Source: Cristatella mucedo (lineage: Eukaryota; Bryozoa; Phylactolaemata; Cristatellidae). From it: a stretch of DNA of 64,000 nt. The position numbers and the translations under genes are program-made. The stretch is from the NCBI GenBank assembly GCA_009760855.2, contig WPIO01000080.1:1804501-1868500 (forward strand), in the 5' to 3' direction. The notes under the pieces were generated by a model that was given only the letters and a program-made list of their open reading frames with translations, was not told where the DNA came from and did no database searches. This document shows positions 44,665 to 60,515 of the stretch, piece by piece; position 1 is the first letter of the stretch, and every line of letters starts with the position of its first letter.

Positions 44665-45312
44665 CAGCTTGCCACAACAGCCACCTGAACCATGTCTCTG
44701 TGATCTGCAGCCAGACTTGCATGAGCATCGCTAGTGCCCTCATAATCCGGCTCTTAGCCCAGGTTAAGGTGTCCATCTCTTCGCGACCTAGGTCGTGGGT
44801 TCGTGTCCTGCTGTGAGCGATATTATGTATCCCACTGCAAGCAGTAGTGATGGCCGGCTCTTCTGCTGTCGAGCTGGTTAGGTTCAGCGGTCAGCTGGTG
44901 CTCCCGACGGGGGGGGGGGGGACCAAGGCCTGGCTGAGATTGTGGGCTCGTGCCCTGAGGCATGTGTGAAGCGCTTGAGTAGAGATTAGGTTCTTTTGGG
45001 GCTCTGTACAAATGAATAATTCTTTTTATACAAACGAGGCTGGTAAATATGCTGCTAACCCCGTGTTCTTGTTTTTTAACCAATTCTTTATAATATGCAA
45101 CTTGGTTTGCATGAACAGCACAACTACTACATTGACCAGTTCTTTGTGATCTGAAGCTAGGCTTGCACGAGTGTCAGAAAGGCCACCTTTGCCACTTCTC
45201 TGTGATCTGCAAGGACGTCACAACTATCATAAAACGTTTCTGTGTTGTGCAACTTGGCTTGCACGAGCAACACAACTGCCACTACAACCACTTCTCTGTG
45301 ATCTGCACTTGC
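44665..45312. repeat. Decayed 55-70-bp tandem repeat, split by SINE insertions
   Basis: The motif CTCTGTGATCTGCAACTTGG plus CTTGCACGAGCAACACAACT recurs near 44692, 45080, 45147, 45197, 45238 and 45292. The first copy is separated from the rest by the SINE block at 44735-45060. Confidence 0.6.
44735..45065 (+). mobile_element. Composite of SINE1 and SINE2
   Basis: A SINE1 head (AGCCCAGGTTAAGGTGTCCA, GGTCGTGGGTTCGTGTCC, CCCACTGCAAGCAGTAGTGA) is followed by a SINE2 body (GGTTCAGCGGTCAGCTGGTG, a G run, GACCAAGGCCTGGCTGAGAT, TGAGTAGAGATTAGGTTCTT, GCTCTGTACAAATGAATAAT). The SINE1 end (TATACAAACGAGGCTGGTAA) then reappears. SINE2 appears to have inserted in SINE1. Confidence 0.7.
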
Positions 45313-45344
45313 TCCTTTTCAAAACAGTGCATATACCTATAAAT

Positions 45345-45752
45345 AATGATAATAATAATAATAGTACATTTTATATAGCACCCTGAGAGAACTCAAATCT
45401 TTTTCTAGGCACTTTACATCTGCTTCAAAGGAAGCACGATCAAATGGTTATTGGTAGCATGCTTAATAAACAAGAATAACATGGTTAGGTGTGATATGAT
45501 CAGGGTCAGCATGCAAGTATAGTTAGTGGCAGCATGCACAGTGTCAGCATGCATAGAATCCTAGCTGATTAAACAGCCTCTTTTATAACGACAGAAGAGC
45601 TTTTACGGCTATCACCATTGCTTGCAGCGGCGATTAAGAATCGCCCACCGAAGGATTCGAACCGTTAGCACTTAAAAGACGAATTACAGGAACCTGCCAA
45701 ATGCTGTGATAAATAGATGCGTTTTTAGTTTTTCTTTTAAATGTGATCAAGT
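45345..45752 (-). mobile_element. L2-like LINE (family A) 3' end carrying a SINE1 insertion
   Basis: An inverted family A 3' UTR ((ATT)n at 45347-45363) is interrupted at 45557-45662 by an inverted SINE1 and resumes with AAGACGAATTACAGGAACCT and TGTGATAAATAGATGCGTTT. Confidence 0.9.
45557..45664 (-). mobile_element. SINE1 inserted in an L2 copy
   Basis: The minus strand reads GGTTCGAATCCTTCGGTGGG (B box), CGCTGCAAGCAATGGTGATA, GCCGTAAAAGCTCTTCTGTC and GAGGCTGTTTAATCAGCTAG. The A-box end is truncated. Confidence 0.85.
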
Positions 45753-46129
45753 CGTGGTCTGGTCACTTGCTTTTACGTTTCTCCTACTCCTGGCTTGCCC
45801 ATCCAAAATAGTAACTCGTCCAAAATAGCTTCTTCCTCTAGTTGCCTGCTTCTTCTGTTTCTGGCTTAGTTGTCTAGAATAATTTTCCCTCTGGTCTCCC
45901 CTCGTAGGACATTTCACAAATCCAGAATTTTGCTGAAGACGTCGAAGACGTCTGTCAATGTTTACCAAATGTATGACCTTTGAGTATGAATCAGGCAACT
46001 GAGTCTACCACTGCATCAGTGTACCGATTCGTCAAAGGGTAATTTATTGGTCGGGCAATGTGCTTAGGGTCGTTCTCTTGCTGTCAGATATAACCATCTC
46101 CAGCAAAATATTTCAGCTTGGGAGTTTCA

Positions 46130-46484
46130 ACTTGCTTGACCCACAGCAACTTGAATAAAGAACATTTTTTTTACGAATCTTTTGTCGTGCTGATCCAGAG
46201 GCCCACGTAGTCGCTTGATCCGAACCCATGGAACGTTTAAGGTATGATATAGACAAGCGGCCACGATAGCTTTTCGACTTACATCAGAAGCCGATCTGTT
46301 TCAGTAAAATTCAAGCTATGCGAAATGTGCCACAGCAGAAGAGAATGTAGAAGCTTGTGCTCTCTATGCCTGGCCAGATAAAGGTGGTCATGAGTAATCG
46401 TGGTGAAACGACTTCACACCAAGTGTACCAACAGCATGTTTTTGTTTTTAGGGCTGTCAATAGATATTTTTGCATACTGAAAGC
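46130..46484 (+). mobile_element. Tc1/mariner-like remnant (C-terminal end)
   Basis: It translates in pieces as the Q.P.Y..L.RT.P-type motif (CCACGTAGTCGCTTGATCCG), then AMRNVPQQKR and LVLSMPGQIKVVMSNRGETT, which corresponds to the SMP.R...VI...G..T end of Tc1 transposases. It directly abuts the L2 copy that follows. Confidence 0.65.
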
Positions 46485-47905
46485 AACTTCAGTGTACTCC
46501 ACAGAGTCAGCATTGCTTCGGGTATACAACGACCTACTTAGGAATGCAGACATGGGTAGAGTGTCTCTTCTTGTTTTGCTCGATCTTTCGGCAGCTTTTG
46601 ATACCATCGATCACAAAGTACTTCTAGAGCGACTCTCATCTCGCCTGGACATCACTGGCACTGCTCTGCAGTGGTTCAGATCCTATCTCAGTGGGAGACT
46701 CCAGAGTGTTGACGTGAATGGACAAAGATCATATGAAGTACCTCTAAAATATGGAGTACCTCAGGGCTCTGTGCTAGGTCTGGCTCTTTTCACGGTTTAT
46801 ACTCTCCCTCTTGCTGATGTGATTGCCAAGCACAATCTAGGCTTTCACTTCTATGCAGATGACACTCAGTTGTACCTTTGCTTTGATCCCTCCCAGCCTT
46901 CGAGCACCTCAAATTCTCTAAACTCACTAGCTGCATGCATTGATGACATCCGCACATGGATGGCAGCAAATTTTTTTCTAAAAGAAAACCCAGTGTGATT
47001 CAGAAATTGGAAAGGCTGACTTTCAAAATTGGCTCTGCCAGCATATCTCCAGTTGAATCAGCTCGAAATCTAGGTGTCATATTCCAAAGCGACCTCTCGT
47101 TAGACGACCACATCAGCTCCACGGTCAAATCTGCCTATTTTCAGCTTCATAACATTGCTAAAATTAGAGCTTGTTTAGATAAGGATACCACGTCCAAGCT
47201 GGTCCATGCATTCGTGACATCTCGTCTCGACTTCTGCAACTCACTGCTTACTGGCCTACCAGCATGTGCGATCAGGCGATTGCAGCTGGTGCAAAACTCT
47301 GCAGCTAGGCTTGTCTGTCGTGAGCGTCGCAGTTGCCACATTACTCCACTTCTCGCCGACCTGCACTGGCTACCAGTCAAGCAACGGATTGACTTCAAGG
47401 TTTTGTCGCTCTCTTTTAGGTCTCTTCATTCTATGGCTCCAGCCTATCTTTCAGATATACTACCCCATCAGGCCAAGCATCGTACCACTCGCTTTTCGGA
47501 ATCCAACAGTCTGGAAATACCTCGTACAAACCTTAAATCCTTTGGAGACCGTGCATTTAGCTCGTATGCTCCCAAAGCCTGGAACTCCCTCCCGACCTGC
47601 GTCAGAACATCCCCTGACCTGACCACATTTAAAAGAAACTTAAAAACACACCTATTTAGGACAGCATTTAGTGGGTCCCTGTGATTCGTCATTGATGTGC
47701 TTATGCGTGCTGACACTGTGCATGCTGCCACTAACCACATTTGCATGCTGACCCTGTGCATGTCACCCCTAACCATATTATTTATTTTGTTTGATTTTCA
47801 AGCATGATTTTACTTACTATTCTATTGCATATCACTTTGCAGCAAATGTAAAGCGCCTAGAAAGAGATTAAGTTCTCTGAGGGCGCTTTATCAAGTGCAA
47901 TGTTA
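46485..47905 (+). mobile_element. L2-like LINE (family A) with reverse transcriptase domain
   Basis: This is the best family A copy. A 213-codon frame (46357-46998) holds RT motifs: LLVLLDLSAAFDTIDHKVLL, YGVPQGSVLG and FYADDTQLYL (the YADD active site). A small deletion removes the usual KLNDDKTNLLVMG block (after about 46980) and shifts the frame. A second 242-codon frame (46956-47684) continues to the ORF2 end [14 protein letters not shown]. The 3' UTR ends in the family A stem and ATT repeats. Endonuclease and ORF1 are missing. Confidence 0.95.
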
Positions 47906-47914
47906 TTATTATTA

Positions 47915-48897
47915 TGGATGGCAGCACATTTTCTAAAACTAAACGATGATAAAACTAACTTACTAGTTATGGGCAAACCCAGTGTGATTCAAAAATTGGA
48001 AAGGCTGACACTCAAAATTGGCTCTGCCAGAATATCTCCTCTTGAATCAGCTCGAAATCTGGGTGTCATGTTCTAAAGTGACCTCTCGTTAGACGACCAC
48101 ATCAGCGCCACAATCAAGTCTGCCTACTTTCAGCTACATAACATTGCTAAAATTATGGCTTGTTTAGATAAGGATACCACGTCTAAGTTGGTCCATGCAT
48201 TTGTGACATCCCGTCTTGACTTCAGTAACTCACTGCTTGCTGGCCTACCGGCATGTGCAATCAGGTAATTACAACTGGTGCAAAACTCTGCAGCTAGGCT
48301 TGTCTGTCGTGAGCATCGCAGTTGCCACGTCACACCACTTCTCTCCGACCTGCACTGGCTCCCAGTCAAGCTGCGTGTAGACTTAACGGTTCTGTCGCTC
48401 ACTTTTAGATCACTTCATTCTTTGGCTTCAGCCTATCTCTCAGATCTACTCCCCCACCAGGCCACGCATCGTACCACCCGCTTTTCGGAATCCAACAGTT
48501 TACCAATACCTCGTACAAACCTCAAATCCTTTGGAGACCGTGCATTTAGTTCCTATGGTCCCAAAGCCTGGAAATCACTCCGACTTTCGTTACAATACTC
48601 TCTGACTTGACCACATTTAAAAAGAGCTAAAACACACCTAATTAGGACAGCATTGAGTGGGTCCCTGTGATTCGTCCTTGGTGTGCTAATGCATGCTGAC
48701 ACTGCGCATGCTGCCACTAACCACATTTGCATGCTGACCCTGTGCATGTCACCCCTGACCATGTTATTCATGTTGTTTATTAAGCATGATATTACTCACC
48801 ATTCAATCGCGTTTCCCTTTGCAGCAAATGTAAAGCGCCTAGAAAGAGATTTGAGTTCTCTGAGGGTGCTTTATCAAGTGCATTAATAATATTATTA
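47915..48897 (+). mobile_element. Second L2-like LINE (family A) copy, head to tail
   Basis: It starts at ATGGATGGCAGCACATTTTC, includes the KLNDDKTNLLVMGKPSVIQK block absent from the preceding copy, and runs through the ORF2 end with stops (near 48076 and 48269) to a full 3' UTR and ATTAATAATATT. It is clearly older than its left neighbour. Confidence 0.93.
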
Positions 48898-49039
48898 AAA
48901 GTGAGGGGCCACACAATTGTAAACTTGTTCTTCTGTCGGCCAAGTAAGTATAGCTCGTGCTGCTTATTGATGCTTTGTGCTCTCCACTCGAGTGTGGGTA
49001 AATGCAGCCCAGTGTAGGATGCAGCTTTGTCAGGTTCAT

Positions 49040-50045
49040 ACTTTAACAATAATAATAATGCTAAATTTGCATTCCGCCCTCAGTGAATTGAATCTCTTGC
49101 TAGGCACTTGACAGATGCTGCACAGAAAGCATTACCAAATGATTAGTGGTATCATCTGCAAGCAGAAGGCATTGTTTTAGCATGCATATGCACACAAAGG
49201 ACAAATGACAAAGATTCACTAAATGCTGTAAAAAAAGGTGCGTTTTAAGCTAATTATTAAATGTCGTCATGTCAGGGGACGTTGTGGCATGCGTCGGTAG
49301 TGAGTTCCAGGCTTTGAGAGCATACGAACTAAAGGCACGGTCTCCAACGGTTTTGAGGTTCGTACGAGATGTAGTTAAACGATTTGAGTCAAAACAGCAG
49401 GTTGTATGATTCTTGGCCTGGTGTATGAGTTGTTCTGATAGGTAGGCTGAGCCAGAGAGTGACGGGACCTAAAAGTAAGTGACGGAACCTTGAATTCGAT
49501 ATGCTGCTTGCTTGATTGGGAGCCAGTGCAGGACGGCAAGAAGTGGTGTGATGTGGCACCTGCTATGCTCACGACAGACAAGCCTAGCTGCAGAGTTTTG
49601 CAGTAACTGTTAGCACTCAGAGGCCGGTAGACCAAGAAGCAGTGACTTACCTAAGTTCAAGACAGGATGTTACAAATGCATGGACCAGTTTCGATGTGGT
49701 ATCCTCCTCTAAGCAAGCCCGAATTTTGTTGTGCTGCAGGTGAAAAAAGGCGGTGACTGTGACTGTGGATCTTGTGATGTTGTCGTCTAAAAGAAAAGTC
49801 ACTTTGGCAAAAGACACCCAGATTACGTGCAGATTCTACAGGAGACAAGCTGGCGGAGCCTAGTTTGAGCGTTAAGTTTTCCAATTTCTGAATCACATTT
49901 GGTTTGCCTATAACTAGTACGTTGGCTTTGTCATCATTCAATTTAAGAAAGTTTTCTGTCATCATCCACGTGCAGATGTCATCAATACATGCAGCAAGTG
50001 TGTGTAGAGAATTCGACGGGCTCGATTGCTGGGAGGGCTCAAAGC
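49040..50045 (-). mobile_element. L2-like LINE (family A), inverted, diverged
   Basis: The minus strand gives LCFEPSQQSSPSNSLHTLAA, FLKLNDDKANVLVIGKPNVI and SPVESARNLGVFCQSDF, then frame-broken C-terminal pieces and a 3' end at 49040. Its 5' edge (50045) abuts the long CT tract. Confidence 0.9.
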
Positions 50046-50048
50046 AAA

Positions 50049-51295
<1,247 letters not shown>

Positions 51296-51299
51296 GGCA

Positions 51300-51440
51300 A
51301 TAATAATAGCTATACTATATTTATTTAGTGCCTTAAGAGTGCTAAATCTCTTTGTAGACACATTGCATATGCTGGAATATAATCTTGTCAATTGATTCCC
51401 GAGAACGTGCACGATTTCAACATGCATGAGCGTAAAAAGG
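51300..51440 (-). mobile_element. Diverged L2 tail fragment
   Basis: GCCTTAAGAGTGCTAAATCT, TCTTTGTAGACACATTGCAT and TGCATGAGCGTAAAAAGGAC resemble the inverted family A 3' UTR. Confidence 0.55.
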
Positions 51441-52345
51441 ACAATTCACAAGTACAGATCAAGGGCTCTGAGCAACAGGTGGATTTCTAATTTTCGTCTT
51501 TGTGTGCTTGACTGTCTCTGTCTGTCGGTCTATCCATCTAACTTCTCTCAGGAAAATTCGTGCAGGCTAGCCTGCATGTGTGGGGCTCTGCAAACAATGT
51601 GGAGGTGTAGCCGTGCTATGATCGCCTGGCTATATTGGCCCTGTCCAGGATCACTCTTAAAGTACTTTAGGGTCGCATTTCTGTTTATTGTACATCTGCC
51701 TGACTGGTCCAGCCTGTGCTACTCGATTACTAGCCTAGTACAGAAGCCGTGACAGACAGTCAGTCAGAATGCAGTGAGGCTGTGCTGCTGCTACTGCTGT
51801 GTTGCTGCTGCTGCTGCTTGCTGCTGCTTCGCCCCGCATCGAAGCAGTTAAGCAGCCGAGGTCGGAGGCTCCGCCTAACCTTACAAAGCTGGACATTATC
51901 AGATAGCAACAAGAATCCTCACATCTGCACAGCTGCATGAACCCAAATGACAATGACAGGGTGGCTCTCCCATTGTGCTGAAATGACTGGAGACGCAGTG
52001 TTGCAGCCAGCAAGGTTGCAGTGCTGCATAATTGGTCGATGCTCTGGTTTGATCTCTGCTCTGAGCTATTTTCTCCTTAAGTCGAAACTTCTGCCCAACT
52101 CATGCCCACCTCTCTCTGTGACTTGGAGCATCGATCGATACTTGTGGTGCCGATATCAGCTGCTTTTCTGCCTTCAAATCTATACCCTATCCTTCTATCC
52201 ATCTATCCAATTCATTTATTTATGTACTTCAAGACATTCCCTGGTTCGGAAGACGTAGTCATCCACCTTTTCCTTGCGACACGTGCTTCATCGATGTGAA
52301 GTGTTGCAAATGGAAGGTCGTAAGCACTAATTAATTGTGATGAAT
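51441..52345. other. Unassigned DNA
   Basis: A CTG-rich stretch (51785-51830) and loosely TCTATC-like repeats near 52185-52210. No exon was recognised. Confidence 0.4.
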
Positions 52346-52352
52346 TATTGCG

Positions 52353-52421
52353 AATGTGTGTGTGTGTGCTGCATGTCGGTGTCTATATGTCGGTGTGTGT
52401 GTGTCTGTGTGAGAGTGTGTG

Positions 52422-52491
<70 letters not shown>

Positions 52492-52505
52492 GGTGTCTGT
52501 GTATT

Positions 52506-52558
<53 letters not shown>

Positions 52559-52625
52559 GGTGTGTGTGTCGGTGTGTGTGTCGGTGTTTGTCTCTGTGTA
52601 TGTCTGCTTGTGTTTTGGGTGTGTG
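52353..52625. repeat. GT microsatellite with CGGTGT variants
   Basis: Long (GT)n runs, including about 30 uninterrupted repeats, with TCGGTGTC and TTTGT interruptions. These sequences favour left-handed DNA. Confidence 0.98.
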
Positions 52626-52667
52626 TTGTGCACGTCTAGGCACACGTGAGGGCACATTTTCACTTGA

Positions 52668-53125
52668 ATGCTTCCCTTCGAACTTGCTGAAGCTTAGTAA
52701 TGATAAGATCGACCTATTGGTTATAAGCAAGCCCAGTGTCATCCTTAATTTGTAATACCAGATTCTTTAGATTAGTTCGTCTAGCATTTACATACGTCTG
52801 CTTGTCATATGGGCTTGGTATTCTGAAATGACTTGTCATTAGATTAGCACACTGCCTTCTCTGTTTAGTTGGCCTACTTTCAGCTGAGGAGCGTTGCCTA
52901 AATCAGGTACTATGTCGACAAAAGTGCGACAACCTAGCTGTCCACACGGTTATGACATCATGTCCAGATTACTGCAATTCCATTTATTCAAAACTCTCGG
53001 CCTGTACTGCTATTTGTCTGCCACAGGTGCAAACACCTAGCAGCTCGTCTGTTGTGCGGTCAACTGCGTAACTGCCACATCAGACATCTTCTCTGTGAGA
53101 TTTACTGGCTTCCTGTAAAGGTAGT
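52668..53125 (+). mobile_element. Old L2-like LINE fragment
   Basis: LLKLSNDKIDLLVISKPSVI, then stop-broken equivalents of FQLRS.AKI, SRLDYCNS and AARLLCGQLRNCHIRHLL. It belongs to the same family as A but is far more diverged. Confidence 0.75.
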
Positions 53126-53129
53126 AATG

Positions 53130-53430
53130 AGTATAGTCAGTAGTCTTAGCAAATGAAGGTTCTAAAGAGATTAACAGGACCTTAAAGTAGAATGGCTACT
53201 TAACGAAGAACTAATGCAGGTCGGTGAGAAATGGTGTGGCGTGGCAAATGCAGCGTTCATGGCAGATAAGCTTAGCTGCAGAGGTTTACATATTTTTACC
53301 TATCGTATTACGCATGCCAGGAAATATCCAAGTGCTTGTACAGGTTTTTGTTCACAAAACTGTATTTACTTCACAGGTGAAGCTCTTGTGTTGTGGCAGG
53401 TGAGAGGCTCATCAAAGACTGGGGCAGTTA
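53130..53430 (-). mobile_element. Old L2-like LINE fragment, inverted
   Basis: Minus-strand similarity to the ORF2 region around [11 protein letters not shown] (ACGCCACACCATTTCTCACC) and to the segment before it. It forms a converging pair with the preceding fragment. Confidence 0.55.
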
Positions 53431-53970
53431 CTTCTGTAAGTATATACTGGCCACGTGGATAGCTAAATTGCCTCCTTCATAACTTTCACAGAACAAGCTT
53501 ATCGACGATCCGAGTAGAATCGCTTGCTCTATTGTTGCTGGCTTGAGGAGCTGTTACATGGATTAATGCGTTTCTTAGTCATACACGATGGCTGCTAGTG
53601 CAGTGTATAACGAATAGAATATTTGAAGTGTCATTTGCCAAAGCCAGTACACAGTTCACGACCGCCACGTCTTCGTGCTCAAGCCTTGCAAATAGCCATC
53701 GTTCTTCCTAGCAACATGTTTTGGCTTGCCGAGCTCGCCAGGCCACTCTGTTTGCAATCAGCCTCCAGCTGGCTGTGTTATGCACCGAGGAGGAATAGGT
53801 ACCTAAGGCAACTTGGTTGCTTATATATCTCATTTATGCCTAGGTGTTGCCTATCGTCCATCTCTGTCCCTCCTTCTCTCCCTCCCTCCCTGCCGCCTAA
53901 AGTTCCACGAAGCTAGTGGATAACCCTCCTCCCCTAACCTCTCCCGATCCACGACAGGTCAGCATATATA
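53431..53970. other. Unassigned DNA
   Basis: A short CCCT/CCTC run near 53870-53890; nothing else was recognised. Confidence 0.35.
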
Positions 53971-53971
53971 A

Positions 53972-54100
53972 TCGAGCTTGCTTGGCCCAGGTGCTTGCCC
54001 CGAGCAAGGTTAGGCTGGGTCTTGGGCGGGAGCCCCGTGGCATATGTGAAGCACCTGAATAGAGATTAAGTTGTCTTAGGCCGCTATACCAATGAATTAT
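53972..54100 (+). mobile_element. SINE2 copy
   Basis: TTGGCCCAGGTGCTTGCCCC, GAGCAAGGTTAGGCTGGGTC, GTGAAGCACCTGAATAGAGA, TTAAGTTGTCTTAGGCCGCT and ATACCAATGAATTAT, followed by a GT run. Confidence 0.8.
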
Positions 54101-54414
54101 ATACATCTGTGTGTGTGTGTGTGTTTGTGCATGTAGTTGTTTTGAAAACGATATTAAAATTGTGCATCTACGTTCTCCCCCTGGTAGTTGTTTTACTAGA
54201 CTAGAAGAGGAAGGATGCCAGAGGTCGTTGGCCGTGTCTCTTTGCCGTCTTTTGCTGGCCTTGTTGTTCCTTTCCTGAGATTAGTCTGAACTTGTCCTCT
54301 GCGATGCTGTGCACGTGTACATCAGCGATGCACGGTTTTAGGTTTAATTTGGGTTCTGATGTATTTTGCTGTTCATTTGACCCGTTTTTTGTAGGATATC
54401 GGCAGGTGTAAAAT

Positions 54415-54624
54415 GGCAGCAGTGAAGCAGCAAGGCCGAAGAAGAAGTTGGAGCTTCAGAGATGCTCGATCTCATCTACTTTTAAGAAGCAAACTGAAAA
54501 CTTTTGCTCACCTCTTGAATTTGCTTGTGCCCACATTAAACAAGTCGTTGCATCAGTACTTGACAGTTAAAACACAGCTGCTTTTGTTTGAATACTTGAG
54601 TAGGTTTTACACTCTCGTTGCTTG
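54415..54624 (+). CDS. Small frame of unknown nature
   Basis: Seventy codons from ATG at 54415: a basic start (MAAVKQQGRRRSWSFRDA), then a leucine-rich part (LLNLLVPTLNKSLHQYLTVK). The composition is plausible for protein, but I see no family, no splice partner and no conserved motif. Confidence 0.15.
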
Positions 54625-55080
54625 ACTCACTTAAATGCCGATCTATCTTCGTCGTGCTTTTCTTCTATTTGATTGCAGCAAGCAAAACAACTCAAAGGTC
54701 GTTAAATGCAGATCGCTTTGAATATTGTTAACTTGTAGTCGGTTGAAGTCGATATGAGGGTAACTTAAATTACGAGCTTGGAAATCTTAACGGTTGCGAT
54801 GTCATATGGCTCAATTGGGTGGCACGTGAGCTGCCAGCTAAATTATAGTGGTCTAGTCCACGTCCATCATTTGCTATTCGATGATGGAAGTAAACCAACT
54901 CGAGGTCAATCTCGTACTTGCATTACTGGGACTGCATGCATGACGACACGATTCTCGTGTAGCTTGTGAGGCAGGATCAGCTTTAACTTTCCACATCAAG
55001 TGGCATTCTTGAGTCTTTATAGACCCCTTTGCTAATGCGTACATGCCCATCCGGCTTTCGTTGAGCCATTAACGGTTGAT
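54625..55080. other. Unassigned DNA
   Basis: No feature recognised. Confidence 0.4.
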
Positions 55081-55081
55081 G

Positions 55082-55262
55082 GTGAGCCGTGATGGCACAC
55101 TGGGTAAGGGGGTTGCTTTCACGACCTCGGTCCCGAGGTCGTGTGTTCGATTCCTACAGTGAACGACTCTTTATCGCCACTGCAAGCAGTGATGATAGCC
55201 GTAAAGGCTCTTCTGTCGCTATACAAAAAGAGGCTGTTTAATCAGCTAGGATTTATTTATTT
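55082..55262 (+). mobile_element. SINE1, full-length copy
   Basis: GTGAGCCGTGATGGCACACT (A-box side), GAGGTCGTGTGTTCGATTCC (B box), CACTGCAAGCAGTGATGATA, GCCGTAAAGGCTCTTCTGTC, CTATACAAAAAGAGGCTGTT and TAATCAGCTAGG, then an ATTT tail. Confidence 0.88.
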
Positions 55263-55675
55263 ATGCTTTAAAAGGCCAGAAATCTGGCTTCTTTGCTTAG
55301 CACCACTTTTTTTCTATGCAGTTCGGCTCAAGAATAGAGCACCGTCTACGCGAGCGTCTGCCAAATATAAAACCTCGAAGCCAGTGCGGCGTGCAAGCAA
55401 GTCTTAGGGCTAACGGCTTTTATCATGTCATTCTAATCACCAGGTGCATAGAATGGACTATACCCTGCTTCCGGCATCGTCGAAGGGTGAAGATCCGCTG
55501 AGCGTTTCTTCCAGTGCTGGAGAAGCTATCGTCTGACCAGCCTCCACCTGCTCCAGGTGGGCTGAGCGTCTGCTGCTGTAGCGGGAGCCTCAAAACCCTT
55601 ATGAATGCAGGTGCCACCACGGAAATCGATAGGTACGAAGCTGGCCAGTTGGCGGCTATCTATAGTCTGCCCCCT
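55263..55675. other. Unassigned DNA
   Basis: No feature recognised beyond mixed short frames. Confidence 0.35.
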
Positions 55676-55700
55676 CCCCTCCCCCCCCCCCCCCCCCCGC
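55674..55700. repeat. Cytosine homopolymer tract
   Basis: CCCCTCCCCTC followed by about 18 C. The minus strand is a long G run able to form quadruplex structures. Confidence 0.97.
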
Positions 55701-56230
55701 CTGGATAGGCAGAGGAGCGTCGACCGGCTGACTGAGCCTGCGGCCTTGCGAGCGCCGAGGAATGGGGAAAAGAAATGTGCAGCCACGACCTTCGGACCGA
55801 TTCGCTGCTACTTGGAGGCAGTACGGCTGGCACTTGCTCGGCCGAGGGGGAGACAGGAGGGGGCGTGCCAACCTGCCGGGCTCGAGCCGGGCAGGCTTGG
55901 ATTCCTGCAGTGAAGGGGAGGGGGAGAATCGCGGTCCCTCTAGGCTGGACTCTCCTTTGTTAATCGATGGCAGGCTCTAGCCATTTCACGTCTCCAGCTT
56001 CGAAATCCACCACTGTCATCCGTGTCTCAAGTTTCCAAGGCTAGGCATTGTCTCCCAGGTCTCCACTACCTTGGCCTCGCCAAAGCCATCGGACGCACGT
56101 GCAGCCAAGGCGGCGGTAAACTCCCAGAATTATACACTGCTGTTTAAGCTGCAAGTCACGTGATGTTGAATCCTGAATCATAACTAGTCATCGTGCATAG
56201 GGCACAGTGATGGAAATTAGCTGGACGAAC
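55701..56230. other. GC-rich unassigned DNA
   Basis: Overlapping Arg/Gly-rich frames, no gene recognised. Confidence 0.35.
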
Positions 56231-56700
56231 TTATTTGGAAGCTGTTATTTTGCCTAGTCGTAGGCTGATGCAACCTCGTGCTCTATCTGATTGCTCGATC
56301 ATCCGAGCAATATATCTGTATCTGCCTCGTGATTGGTCGCCTGCTCGAAAGCCTCGTTGATGTCGACCGAGGTCGATATCTTCATCACCGCCAAAAGCTA
56401 ATTCTGCTGCTTGGCGATGGCGCCTACGCATTTTGGCAGCGTGCCATGCGGCAGCTGCCTCTGGGCACCGGCAGCCGTGTTTTTGTGCTGGTCGGCCGAG
56501 CGAGGTGCTCTTCTCCTGTGCAGCGTCGTGGACGGTATTAGCAGAAGCTAAGAAGCTCTCGAGCACGATGGTTTCGCAGGATCGGAAGCCCGCTGGACGC
56601 CACCACACCGGACCCACTTCTCTAGCCGAGCTCGCCGATGTGTGTCGCCCAACCCGGCCATAGTAACGGTCGCACCGAGTGTGAACGAGGTTTAGCTTGA
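56231..56700 (-). other. Open minus-strand frame, unknown
   Basis: A frame of about 150 codons lies to the left of the GA microsatellite on the minus strand; it includes SCETIVLESFLASANTVHDA and ends at TAA 56231. An alternative ATG at the same GC-rich block starts MAGLGDTHRRARLEKW but stops soon. No family was recognised. Confidence 0.2.
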
Positions 56701-56704
56701 ATTG

Positions 56705-60405
<3,701 letters not shown>

Positions 60406-60407
60406 CG

Positions 60408-60515
60408 TCGTGAAGCAGCAAGCACCGCTGCTGCAAGCGGTGGGGATAGCCGTAAAGACTCTTTTTTCGCTATACAAAAAGAGTATGTTAAATCAGTTTG
60501 CATTTATTTTATTTT
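60408..60515 (+). mobile_element. SINE1, 3' half
   Basis: CACCGCTGCTGCAAGCGGTG, GGGATAGCCGTAAAGACTCT, TTTTTCGCTATACAAAAAGA, GTATGTTAAATCAGTTTG and a TTTTA-rich tail. Confidence 0.8.

Noticed and set aside
52331-52755. Cys-Val and His-Thr repeat frames
   Set aside because: Translations of the GT microsatellite.
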